64,000 nt of DNA from Acanthornis magna (Eukaryota > Chordata > Aves > Passeriformes > Acanthizidae), in contig JAWUZG010000001.1 of NCBI GenBank assembly GCA_036785705.1, forward strand, positions 7,936,001-8,000,000, written 5' to 3'. Of this stretch, positions 14,701 to 58,060 are shown one piece after another (within the stretch, counting starts at the first letter, position 1; every line of letters begins with the position of its first letter). The notes under the pieces were generated by a model. The model made no database searches and had not been told where the DNA came from. It was given only the letters and a program-made list of their open reading frames with translations. The translations under genes were made by a program, and so were the position numbers.

Positions 14701-15790
14701 GAAAGATCTAGAAAGTCTGGTTTTGGCAGTCCTCTAACTAATCTTGGACCATCACTGCTTCACCCCTGATTTAGCATGGCTTCACACTTGGCACTCCACT
14801 GCCTTGGGCCAGACTGACCAGCTGTGTCTCCCACCATTAAAACAGCAGCCAGCCAGGAGCTCTCTTTCCATCAGCAGGGTGGAGGTGACTGAAAACTGTG
14901 CTTTAAAAAGTACCAACCCCAATAAAGACACATGATTACAGCTTATAATAGGGCATAAAGCATTAAGAACACAACACAGCAAGTGCTCAGAAACAGATGC
15001 CAAAACCTTATTTGATCATCCATAAGACACGTAGCTCAGGAGCTGCATTTGGGACAGCCAGAGGCTGTGTATATGACCATGTCATCATCATGTGGAAACT
15101 GTTACAGAAGAGGAAACACGTAAGGATTCTATATTGCTTTAAAAGGGCTTATTCTTTATCTTTTCATGGTGTGCCAATCTGATAGCCTCTTTCCATCTGC
15201 TTCCTCTCCAGAACACTAAATATAGCATTCACAAGACAGATGTTAAAATCTTATTTTTCGGCTATAACAAATCCCACAGCCACTGGCATCCCCAGCTGCT
15301 TCCTTTTCCCCAAGATCCACTCACTGCATTTCCTGTTACCTCCCTCTCCTAAAAATCCCCCTAAATCAATTCATCACTTGGCAAGTGCATTTATTGTAGC
15401 TGCAGATAAACAACCAGAGCGGGGAGGAAAGGCCCTGTAAATAGAAAAGAACACTGGTCACAGCTTCATAGAACCTCTCAGCTTTTACCAAAGTGTATTT
15501 CGTGAGCTAATGGCCCAAGTTAAGATACAGAGAGATTTCAGGCAGCCTGAACTAAAAAGTAATTTTGAAAAGCACTAAAGAGTAATTTTAAAAACCACTC
15601 AAAGCTTCAAGTGCAGTACTAAAACAGAAAAAGGAAACATGCATGATGTTTCTAAACTGCACAGGAAACAATTATTGTGGTCCATAATAACTGATGTATC
15701 AGCAAGACTGTAAGTACTTGTCGGGTTTTTTTATCAGTATCTTTAGCACAGCTGCAGTACTATGGAACATAAAAAAGAGTGCAACAACAG

Positions 15791-15793
15791 AAA

Positions 15794-15824
<31 letters not shown>
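15791..15824. repeat. (AAAT)n microsatellite
   Basis: About 8.5 perfect AAAT units in the downstream flank. Confidence 0.92.
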
Positions 15825-18800
15825 GATAAACCATAGAAGGAAAAAAAGACCTCTAAATTAGATCCATGAAATATTTAAACCCATAGCAAGACAATGACAA
15901 AGTTTGGCATGGTTATTTGAGGCATTTTCTATATATTGCATAAGATCGTAGCTCTAGAAAAGAGATTGTGATGATGGAAAACTTTCCAACAAAGACAGTA
16001 TGAAATTTTTTTAAAGCCTTACAAATTACCAAGGCCACAAAACAACCCACCTACCTCTTGAGCTGAAGAGCCTCCAGGAAGCAGCAGGCAGCTCAGATCT
16101 AAAGCAAAGACCCATTGAAAAAAGCTATTCAAATATCCCACAGAACTATTGAGTTCTGTCACTTAGCTCAAATTCCATTATCTACAGTCTTTGGCATCAG
16201 AAGCAAACTCACCTTTGTGACACAAAATACATTTTGATGATGCTGTTTCATGATTATCAACCTCTGTGGCATGACCTCCAGGTTGTTTGACAGTAGTAAA
16301 AAAAAAATCAAATATTAAATATTAATCTATATAGAAGGATAAATGATTGTACCTTCTCACTATACTTCTCACAGCATTTCTTTTCAAAGAATTCAGCACC
16401 ACTGGGCACCTAACTTAGAATACAAGTGAAGGGGTGTGCTGATACAATGGCTAACACAGTACCTATTTTGATATAATGAAATGCTACAAACATCACTGTG
16501 TTTAAAGCACAGAAGCCTGTATAGACACCTTAACTCCACTATTTTGCCGTCCACAATAAAGTCCATAAGATCTGCCTTAGATGTCCAGCTTATACCTCCT
16601 GGGCCATTGGAAAACTGACTTCCTGAGAATCTCTTTTTGACCTCAGCAAAGATTAATGGCTCTAAAGCAGAACAGTGGTTGGCAATAAGGCAAAGAAATG
16701 CTTTCACAGCAGCCTTTAGTTAAAATCAATTCAGGCAAGGGACAAACATCTTGCAAGGAAACTGCATGCCTTCATTCAGGAATTCAGAATTGTTCCATTA
16801 TCCAGTTAAACTCCTGCACTCCTGTTTCATCATTCAGCCTTTCCTCAGTGTGCTACCTGAATTCTTCCAGAATGAACACAGTATTTGATTTTTGTCCATC
16901 TCCCCTGGTCTAATGGCATCATGAGTTCATGAAGTCATCAATTAACTACTCTTGTCTGACCAGAAACAGGACAAAGGTAAACAGGGGTTTTAGTATTTTA
17001 TGAGTTTTCCTTTCAATCTGATTTTTTGTAAAAAAGTGTATTAAATTGTTTAGAAATCTATGAACCTCTCAAGTAATGTCTAATCTTTAGGAACGGAAAA
17101 TTTTGAAGCTTGTTGAGATGATTGAAATTGGTATTTTTTAGTAAAACCCTCATTTCATATTCCATCCCCATCCATCCTACCAAAATGGAAAAAAAAAAAA
17201 AAAAGCCTTCCACTTTTAAACCCCTTTCATTTATAAATAACTTCACAATTCAAGATACACAAGGAGAAACCGAAACTGATGTGAGAAATGGTTGCAAGAA
17301 TGAATGGAATAAAAACACATCCATTGTACAGAAAGTCTCCTCAGGCCAAATCCATCCAGCTCAAAAGAGAAACAGCTAAAGGATGACCAAATCAGTCTTA
17401 AGTGAGCTGATATTTCAAAAAATTATTAATTTCAAATTGACTTAGACATTGTAAACTATTATAAATAAGATGCTACCTGTGAAAAAAGAAAAAAGTCTGA
17501 AGGGATGGTTTTGTCATCATCCAAAGGTGAAGAGGAAGGACAGCAACATTCTCACACAATGGAGTATCACTGGTTCAGGTCCTCCTTCAGACACCAAAAG
17601 AGTTCAGCTTTGCTTCAGAGCAAGAAGCTGAGTAAGGGTCTCACTCTGAGACCTTCTATTGAACTTATTTTACTTAGTAGAAGATACAGACATTTGTTGC
17701 AAAGTAATGAATGATTAGGATTGGTAACTGTGCAGTCTTCACAGGAGAGAGCTCAGTATCATATAGAGTGCAATCAATTCAACATGACAAGGCAAAAATA
17801 ACAATTTCAGAGTATTTACTTGCCCAAGCAAGTAAAACCAGGAAGATTTTCTCAGATTTCAGCAAGCCAAATGTAATTAAAAAATCAGACTGAGTCTGAG
17901 ACAGCATCCCGATGGCCAGCTGAACATCCTTGCAGCCGGACTATAGAAAAAACTATTAGTGTCATGATCCCCTCACTTCTTTAGAAAGTTTGGCAATGAG
18001 AAGTGCTACCTGGCATAGATATACTTCATAAATTGAGTTTCTGAAATGCTGGCATAACATGACATGTGTGTTATTGGAAGAATGCAAGTCTTAGTTACTT
18101 AATTTACAATTTTAATTTTGCAAATTATTTCCTTAGTGATCATGCCTTCCTTACTTCTCAGAAGTACAAGTTTTTTTGTTTTAAATAATGTGAACAACAC
18201 TGCATTTGCCAAAGGCTAAGAAAACATATTAACCCATGCCAGCTGACAGGCAATCACTTGAAAAACTCTTTTAACTCACTTGAAATGCTGAACATTAAAG
18301 AGAAACAAATTATGCATTTCTAGTAGAACTGCTCATTGCTTTCCGCAGTCCTTTTGAAAGTGACAGAACAGGTAATTCCTTTCAAAGCTTTCTGTGAAAG
18401 TCAGTTTGTGTAAACAACCCATCTGCAGCAGCCATCACAGTTTGGCCTCAAATGACCTGAACACTTGTACTCTGGCAGTTTAGGGTCCTGTATCGTTGAT
18501 ATCATTCCAGTATTTCTTTCCTCTTTGCCAAGGATGTCAACTGTCAGTGCACTGGATGAAAAACACCAGTGCTATCAAGAAGTGCTATCAGTTCTTTGCT
18601 GCAATTCCACAGGAGACACAAATGCATCATTCTGCTTCTCTTACAGCCTAAGGAAACATCGTATTTCAACACTGGTCCTCGGGAAGACTGAGAGCACTTG
18701 GAGTTCTCTGTTCCAGCTTTACTGGGGAAAAAACAAAGTGAAATAAAATGTTCCTGCATCTGCACTTTAGTATTTAAAACACTATAAAACTCATTTAAGC

Positions 18801-21800
18801 ATGCGATTTATCTTTCAGATCATCTTTGAAATGCTGCAACACTAAAATTTCTGGTGGTGAAAAAACTCAATCAAGACTAGCAAACTATCACTCTGCAGCT
18901 CTATTAGCATTTCTTTCTGGCACAGCTTTTAACTAGAGGAAGAAAGATCTTGAAAGACTGAGAATCTGGATAGGACAACACACGCCAAGATCGAGTGTAC
19001 AACATACCAACTGTCTCCTAGCAGCATCCAAAATACAACATCTCTACTTGTAGAATTGTATACCTGATAGCATTCAAATACAATAGACATCAGAAGAGCA
19101 GCTGTGTCCCTCCTCCTCCACCTCTACTCTGCTGGAGTGCTCCCTCTCTCCTCTCCGGGAGGATCAGGCTCCCTCCCACCCATTTCTTTTTGCTGAGTAG
19201 CTCACAGCTCTTTCCCTCAATATGCAGCAGATCAGGCTGCTTAGGCCTTTAACACACAGACCTCAGCAGCCTCACCTGGGAAAGGGAGAAGCAGCTGAGC
19301 AACTGCAAATACTCACTGTTACTTTCGCATGATTAGAGCTCCAGACAATGGAAGCAGGCAAGAACATACCAAAAATCAGCTTTATGCCACCACAGTGTCT
19401 CAAAGCTGCTTTCTTCAAATGTTGGACAGAGCTGTGAAGTTAATCACTGAATGTTTTCTTTAATGCTTTCCCAGAACATTAATCTCATATGCCTGACTGA
19501 CTACAAACATCTTGAAAATGTTTTTTTGCCTCAGTAGATGATAAAATTTATTACTTTCTTCCATCCCTTAAAAAGAGTCAGAGGGCCAAAGACTGAAAAC
19601 TTCACAAAGAATTAAGTTAATAAGTAGAAAAACAAGGCAAACTAATGGCATTTAAGCCAAACCAATGTAACTTAGCTATGAAAGATACTGGCAGAATCTA
19701 TATGCAACAACTTCAGAATTTGATCAAATGTACTTATCTCCATGTGCAATCCCTAATAAATTTGACTATTTTTTCAATAGTCTAGAATTATGAAGCATTA
19801 AAATCACATTTTTGTTAAAGGCCAAAAATAGTAGAAAGGTCATAATTAGAAACTGGATGTAATGAAGTATCCTCGTTGACTCACAGGTACCTTAAGGACC
19901 TACAGGCCAAATTCACATCTTCAACACATGTTCTAATGTTTACAACAATAAAATCACGATGTAATTTTTATTTTTTTCTGGTAGTTGGTGTTCAGTTTTA
20001 CATTCTAAATTATGCAGTTGATAACTTCAGATTTTTATTTAAATAAATTCACCTTTAGTTCTCAATAAGAGGAATGGAAACATAAGTTTTGGCAATTCAC
20101 ACTAAGTCAAAATTAACAGTATTCTCACAAGAAAATTTTGTGTTTTAATAATAAAGCTCCTGATGAAAGGGTATTGTAAGTTTGTGGATTTATGAAAACC
20201 AAAGAGGAATAGCTTCATCTTTGTTCTAATCTATTAAGAAAATCTTGACTTACAGGACAAGTATTAGCATTTTTTAATCGAAACTATTTAACATTCTCAG
20301 GATGACAGTTTCATAGGGTTTTTAGAATGGATTTTGTGGGCTGGGTTTTTTTTAATCACATTTCAAGAGAATCACGACACTGGAACAGAGGAAGAGTGGA
20401 AATTTGTGGCCATACCTCACCAAATCTTTCTCACAGGAAGATGTCATAGTTCCTGAGACAAATTATTATGAAACTATGTACAAAACTCATGATTTATTTA
20501 TTTGATTTAGTCTAGAAAACTGATTCTGACAAATGGACAAAACCTTCTAGAATGATGTTTCTATTTGCAATGTTTCCCACTCAGTCACTTGTACTGTAGT
20601 GTCTCACAGTGCATTCTGATTTTGCAGACACAAGGACACTTGTTTCTAAGAGGTATTTGTGACGTGCTTGGTGTCATGTTGTAAGGACTTCTGATCAGAG
20701 TGTCGATCACTGTGGAAATGTAAGCTACAGAACTGAAAAGCTACACCTGCTCAGGTTCCTGATTTCTGACTTTTCTTGATGCTTTTCAATACAAATACGT
20801 GCAGTTTTAAGTACCCGTATTTTCTAATCAATCTGCATATTCTTACATTACCAGATTAATAATAATAATCTTACATGAGGCATCTGCATGCTCTTTATCT
20901 GCAAAACAAAGTACAGATCAGCATTTTCTGCAGGCTTCAAGATACCCATTCCTCTGATGTCGACACAAATAGCACAACCCGTGAGGGAAAGCACAGTGAC
21001 ACCACCTCTCCCCAAACTTCTCTGTTAGTGGGAGGACAGAAAAAAAGGGAGACTAAAGACTAAGGCATCTGGGAACAGCTAGTTCTGTGAAGCGGCAGAG
21101 ACTTCCAGTGACAACGTATTCGGTCTTAAATGCCTTTTGTTCCATTGCAATTAAAAAGAGTCAAATTTCAGATAGCACATTCTGATCAGTACATCCTTGC
21201 ACACAGAAATGTTTCTTTTGTAACAGATGCTCTGAAATTCCTTTCAGAATTGAAACATAACACTAGAGAAATACAGTTCTACTACAGAAATGCATTTCTA
21301 CACTGTGAGCTCAACTTTCTCCTGTCCTACTATCCAGAAGGGAGTATGACCAAAACTGATATAGCATTACACTACCCCACATAGATCTCTGCGTACTGAC
21401 TGCACTTTTAAAAATAAGCCTAACTATGCCTTAGATCAAGTTAATTACTCCTACAATAAACTACTCAATAATCCTCATCTCTGTTGTTGTCAGGTAACAA
21501 TCAAAGTCTTCTTACTACCACAAAGAAGAAAACACAAGCAGAACAAACCAGCCAGAAATGCCTTGTCTGGAATCATGACCAACTTTGAAAAGCACTGTTT
21601 CTAAATACACTAAGGACAAAAAAGCTCAATAAATACGTTTTATCTCAGCCATTTTTAAGTACAGCATATTTTCATGACTTGGAAATGTAACCGAGTAAAA
21701 TTCTGCTCCTAGTTCCCTCTATGTCAAGCCAGCTTCTTTGCAAACTCCAGAGACAAAAACTCAAAATGGTTCTCTTGCACCTGTGCAACTGAAACATCAG

Positions 21801-23322
21801 TATTCCTGTTCGGAGTCCAAAAACCCTACGGTTTTGCAAAAACCACAATCACTGCTTATAGCCCATGACTGATTAAGTTTCTTTTTCACCAGTCTCATCT
21901 TCCACATTCATAGCCTACAAGTGCACTCGCTACACATTATTCAACTGACGTGCTTTCAGACTCTTGTTGCACCTTCTACACATTTTTTAAAATATAGTCA
22001 AGTCTTTGAAGTTTACAACCCTGGCATTACTCTTTGACCCACAGGATGCTAGTTATTAATATGAATTAAAACAACTTCAAGAGACATTCAAACAGTAGGA
22101 TAGGCAGCATCTTGGCAGGGTTGCCTTTTTGCTTGATTTGAAACAGACAATTATCCTTTAATTTTCCCCAATTCTGAATGCACACCAGCCATCATGCTGT
22201 TCAGCATGCTGCAGATGGATCTCTTCTGCTCCCTAAGGTTTTATGTATTTTAAATCACGAAGCTGCTAATTGCCTACACAGAACCAGAAACAGCAATCCA
22301 GTAAATGCTACACTGTTCCCATGCTGTGATCCTGGACCTTGTTTTAGTTAATGAGTAGTTACTACATGTAACATCAAATTACCTCCAGATTCCATAGGTA
22401 GCATAATGTAGCCAAATAGCAAATTTTCCATCCTTCCACAGTGTTAGGTCTCTTAAAAAATAAGTACATATTTAACGACGGCTGCATTTTACTGAGAGGC
22501 TTCATACACAGACACGTGCACAAGACCATGGGGGCTGGAGAAGTCTCCATAAAGCTCTTGTTTCTTACATATTCTAGAATAGCCTGAAGGAGTATTTAAG
22601 GTAATAGAGAGAGCTTCCTTGTGTAATGCTAGAGAAAGCAGTCTGCCTAAACACTCCGCACGAAGAAATGAGAGGAGCGGGAAACTGGAAGAGAATGCAG
22701 TTCAGGCTGCTGAGGGACAAGAGTGTCGCCCTCACACAGTGGTGCTCCTGCAGCATTTCCTCTGTTTTCTGCAGTGCTCTGACAGAGGCGCAGGCTCCTG
22801 ATGAAACAGAGACGGAGTGAAGCCTTCTTACAGCTGCAGTGAAAACAAAGTTTGTGGCTCCCACTACAACTGCATACAAAACCTCTTGTAGCTTTTCCTA
22901 GAGACGTGGGTTAGGCTGACAACTTCATCTCTGCACAAAGACTGACCAAACAGTGCAGCACACCTACAAGGAAACATCCCTGCTGGTCACCCATCAGGTC
23001 AGAAAAAACAAGATTATCTGTGGACTAGCAGGCAAAATTAGGCCACAATTTTGCCCTGTTGTTAAGATATGAATACTTCATAAACCACTAGTTATGAAAT
23101 TGCAAAAATTCTCCAACTGAAGGTGTTTGGAAAAATGGGGTTTGGAAAAATATTAATTAATAAACATAATTAATGTTTCTAGCACGAAGTTTTTTCATTT
23201 ACTCTTGACTTCCTATCTTCTCATTTTTACTACCTAGTTAACTCCACAGAATGGATGTAAAAAGATTTCCACCAGCACATTCAATGAAAAACATTTCTTT
23301 CAAGCAAGGCACAAAATTTAGG

Positions 23323-23328
23323 TTTATT
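23323..23328 (-). terminator. GNAI1: Candidate distal poly(A) signal of GNAI1
   Basis: AATAAA on the minus strand, followed by T/G-rich sequence (minus strand, 23285-23315), as expected for a cleavage site. It lies about 1.9 kb past the stop codon. Confidence 0.45.
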
Positions 23329-24637
23329 TAATTTGATTAATCCCAATTTTTGTTTTACATTAAGTACAAAAACCGACTTGAACGTAGGTGTAAATACAAT
23401 TCCACAAAGTAGTTCAGTGAGACTTAAAATCATATCCAGAACTGTAAAGCACAATTAAAAGCAGCCCAGGATATACAGATTGCTTAGCATAACTGCTGAA
23501 AGAGCTCATAATGTATCAATATATTTAACAACCTCCAGCAATGAGTTGTCGCCCTTCTAATCTTTCATTTAAAATGCATTTAGCAATTCTGTACCTAACA
23601 AAGAAAGCATTAAAGAATGAGAAGTGCAGGTAAGTTTTACTCAAGCAGAGGCCTAACTTAAACACATACACAATCAAAAATTAAACAACAGAATTATGAC
23701 TTCAATATTTTGAACATTTCTAAGAACATAAATGCTAAGATAATATAGAAAAATAGCCACAGGCTCCAAGACTTATTTACTTCTCAAAGAACTTATGGTG
23801 TACTGTAGCTGCCTGAAATATTTTAACAATTATAGAAAACTGTATCTCCAAGTTTGGTAGGTTCGTGTTTTCTAGGTGACAACATACATTTAAGACAACC
23901 ATCAACTTATTTACAGTTAGAATCTTATTCCTTTTAAAATCTGTATTAAAAAAATTGGTTTTGGCACTATCCCTAAGGCAATGGATGATATGTACCTAAG
24001 ATAGCAAATCACATAATGAAAGCATAACCAAAAGAAAATCCTCTTTAACTTATAAGAAACTGTGAGATTATAATTATGGAGGAAATTAAAGAATCAGAAC
24101 TTCTAAGTCACTAAAATGCCCTATCCAAAATACTGAAGATTCTTGCTATATGCAACAGGAAATTTCTTTAATCTGTGAAGCCCCTGTGCCTTGTCTTGTA
24201 GAACCCAATATTTCTGTGTTATTAAGCTATCAACTAGCTTTATTACCAGAAAATAGCAAAAAAATATAAGGAGAATATGACTTTATGTTTTAAGTAAGCA
24301 GAAAAAAACACTACTCTGAAGTCCAGCCTTTGCTAACCGTCTATTTAAAAAAGCCCAAAGGTAATTTTTCCATTCACTCCACTGAGTAAAGACCACAGCA
24401 TCAATTTTTTTTTATTTATATGAATAGTTGTAACAACTTTCTTTTCACATTTCCATCAGCTTCAGTGACAGCTAACCCTTAAAAGTCAATTTCCCAGTGT
24501 TGCCACATTGGCACTGCAAAGACTGCAAGCCCGGATTTCATAAATTGTGGATTTCATTTAAATTTTAAAATAACCTTTGCATTTATCTTAAATTTATAAA
24601 AAGATTTTTTTTTCAAAACTTAAGGCAAAAAACAAGT

Positions 24638-24643
24638 TTTATT
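24638..24643 (-). terminator. GNAI1: Candidate proximal poly(A) signal of GNAI1
   Basis: AATAAA on the minus strand, followed within 15 nt by a T-rich tract. It is about 600 nt past the stop codon and would give a short 3' UTR isoform. A further AATAAA at 24411-24416 is followed by an A-run and looks weaker. Confidence 0.35.
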
Positions 24644-25242
24644 GGTTATGTTTAAGTCTGAGAAGGTGTAGGAGGCTGTTTAAATATCAAAAAAGCTAGC
24701 GCCATATACAGTATTACCAACAAAAGTAAAGAATAAGGCAGCATGCACCCTTAAGATGAAAAGAAAATTTAATTTTACAAGGTGTTTAAATAATCCAAAG
24801 GCAAAAAGTGTCTGTCTCCTCTAAGAGTATCTTCATAAAACATGGAAATTTTAGAGGAATGTTTTAGAGGACATCAAGTTACTAAAATATTCCGTTCAAC
24901 GTTTATACAAATACATTACTACAATTGTAAGTTTACATACAATCAACTGACATCTCAGTGTTAACTAATTACTTAAATTTACAAGACAAACATAAATAAA
25001 GCTGTTAAAACAGGCAAGTACAGTACTGATCTATCATTCAGCACAATGCATTTTGTACTTCTTTCACCTTGAAAAGAATCAGATTAGAATTGTGCGAAGT
25101 CCATCTCCAAACCTAAAAATAAAATAAAATAAAAGAGAATTAAGTATATCTATGCAGGTTTTACACAGCATCGGCATATTCCAAAAGTTTAAGTCCTGTT
25201 TTCAGGCATGTGATTTACCATTTAACAACCTTTTGTCTGTTC

Positions 25243-56612
<31,370 letters not shown>

Positions 56613-56929
56613 TCACCTGGGGCGCAGCGGCGTCGCGGGCACGGCGCGCCGGGTTCGCCTCACGGCCAAGAGGGGAGGCAGCGAACGGGAGGGGCGCGGG
56701 GAGGCTCGGCCGGGGGAGCGCGGAGCGGGGACAGCGCGGCTGCGGACGGGCGCACCGAGGCCTCGCACCGGGGCCGCTGCTCCCGCCGCTGGCCCTGAGG
56801 CTGCTGCGCGCGCGGCACCGCCCCCGCCCCGCCGGAGGCGCGCGACCGCGCGCGCACCGCCCACGCCGGGAGGAGAGAAAGGAGGGGCGCGGAGAGCGCG
56901 TGCACGGCGGGAAGCGCGGCGGGCGCGGC

Positions 56930-56941
56930 TGCGCGTGCGCA
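56930..56941. promoter_or_regulatory. NRF1-type binding site
   Basis: The 12 bases TGCGCGTGCGCA match the NRF1 consensus (YGCGCAYGCGCR or its complement) with no mismatch. The site is about 460 bp upstream of the GNAI1 ATG, inside the CpG island. Binding is inferred. Confidence 0.45.
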
Positions 56942-56993
56942 CGGCGGCGGGCCGGGCGCTTGGGGGCGGGGGGCGCGCAGCGGAGCCGAGCAT

Positions 56994-57100
56994 GAATGGG
57001 GCTGGGAACGGGGGCGCGGCGGGAGCGGAACGTGAATGGGGCGCGAAACGGCGGCGCAGCGGGAGCGGAGTGCGAATGGGGCGGGAAACGGCGCGGACCG
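56994..57100. repeat. 40-bp tandem repeat in the GNAI1 promoter, about 2.7 copies
   Basis: Units start at 56994, 57034 and 57074 with GAATGGGGC, at an exact 40-bp period. The first two are complete and the third breaks off after about 27 bases. Units two and three contain GGCGCGAAA (57040-57048) and GGCGGGAAA (57080-57088). On the minus strand these are TTTCGCGCC and TTTCCCGCC, both E2F-type. Unit one has lost the motif. Confidence 0.8.
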
Positions 57101-57509
57101 TGCCGCCCCCGGGCACCTGGCGGGGAGGGGCGGCCGTTGAGGGGCTCGAATTTGAACGGCTCCGCGCGCGGGAGGCTCCATTGCTCGGCGGGGCGGGGGA
57201 GCGCCCGGAAGGGCTGTACCAATATCCGCAGGAGCTGCCGCCGGAGCTGAGCTCTTCGTCCCCTCCCGCCCTGTCCCCGCATCCCGCTGCTTCCCGCTGC
57301 CCGCATCCCGGGAACAGTCCCGGGGTTCAGCCCTGCGGGATCTGGGTGCTGGCGGTCGGCCCTCGGGAGGGGCAGCAGCTCATCCGGGCTGATCAGTACT
57401 TTAGCCCACGAGCAGAAATCCAAGCGAACCGTCCCTCCTCACGGCTCAAAGCTGCTCATCCTGCTCTCTTTTCCTATGGACCTTACTTCATCCATGTATA
57501 TACGTATCT

Positions 57510-57832
57510 GAATGGGGGAGGGGGTGCCAGGAGGATGGAGCCGGGCTGTTGCCGGTGGCACCGAGCAATAGGACGAGAGGCAACAGGCAGAAAAAACTGG
57601 TGCACGCAAAGTTCCGCCTGACCATGAGAAAGAGCTTCACTATGCAGTGACCATGCTCCGGAACAGATTGCCCAGAGAGGCTGCGGAGCCTTCCTCACTG
57701 GAGATATTCCAGAACCATTTCAGTGCAGTCCTGTGCCATGTGCTCTGGGATGGCCCTGCTTGAGCAGGGAGGTTGGAGCAGATGGCCACGGTCCCTTCCA
57801 GCTTGACCCATCCTGTGGTTCTGTGCCCTATC
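57510..57832 (+). mobile_element. CR1 LINE 3' fragment next to the CpG island
   Basis: CR1 landmarks in order are AGGAGGATGGAGCCGGGCTG (57530), AAGTTCCGCCTGACCATGAG, AGATTGCCCAGAGAGGCTGC (57665), GGAGATATTCCAGAACC, CTTGAGCAGGGAGGTTGGAG (57759) and CGGTCCCTTCCAGCTTGACC. It starts almost at the upstream edge of the GNAI1 CpG island. Confidence 0.8.
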
Positions 57833-58004
57833 TCGGAGCCCAGCCATGGGGCTGTCTGCACATCCATGACCTGTCAGAGGTTGTTCTATGTTCTGCTCTT
57901 TAATATAAAAGCCCTAAGAAAACTATGCAATGTTTACAAGTCTTTCCCCACCGTGCACATGTTGCGCTGTTTGGATTGCAAAAGAAGGATCCCCTTACCT
58001 AATA

Positions 58005-58060
58005 ATAGCATCATGGAACAAATGGGGTTAAAGGGACCTCGGGATAATCCAGCGCAGGGC
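58005..58060 (-). mobile_element. Possible short CR1 3' end, reverse orientation
   Basis: ATGGAACAAATGGGGTTAAA followed by GGGACCTCGGGATAATCC resembles the reverse complement of the CR1 3' tail. It is only about 55 bp long, so the call is tentative. Confidence 0.4.

Larger units (their letters stand above)
1..23290. other. Downstream intergenic flank, no gene recognised
   Basis: About 23 kb beyond the probable GNAI1 3' end. Open frames are short, lack conserved domains and show no splice-linked neighbours. In mammals and chicken the next gene on this side, as I recall, is GNAT3 then CD36; no exon of either was seen. Apart from simple repeats and the possible LTR at 690-1010 I see no defined feature. 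A non-coding RNA cannot be excluded. Confidence 0.65.
23300..25242 (-). other. GNAI1: Probable GNAI1 3' UTR
   Basis: This AT-rich, gene-free sequence follows the stop codon on the minus strand. It is taken as 3' UTR because it continues the last exon and contains AATAAA signals at 24638-24643 and 23323-23328 (written TTTATT on plus). A length near 1.9 kb would fit the long 3' UTR I recall for mammalian GNAI1. The distal end is inferred from the signal, not observed. Confidence 0.5.

Noticed and set aside
1..23290. Possible exons of GNAT3 or CD36 expected by synteny
   Set aside because: No G-alpha or scavenger-receptor signature was found in any frame here; those genes probably lie beyond the window.
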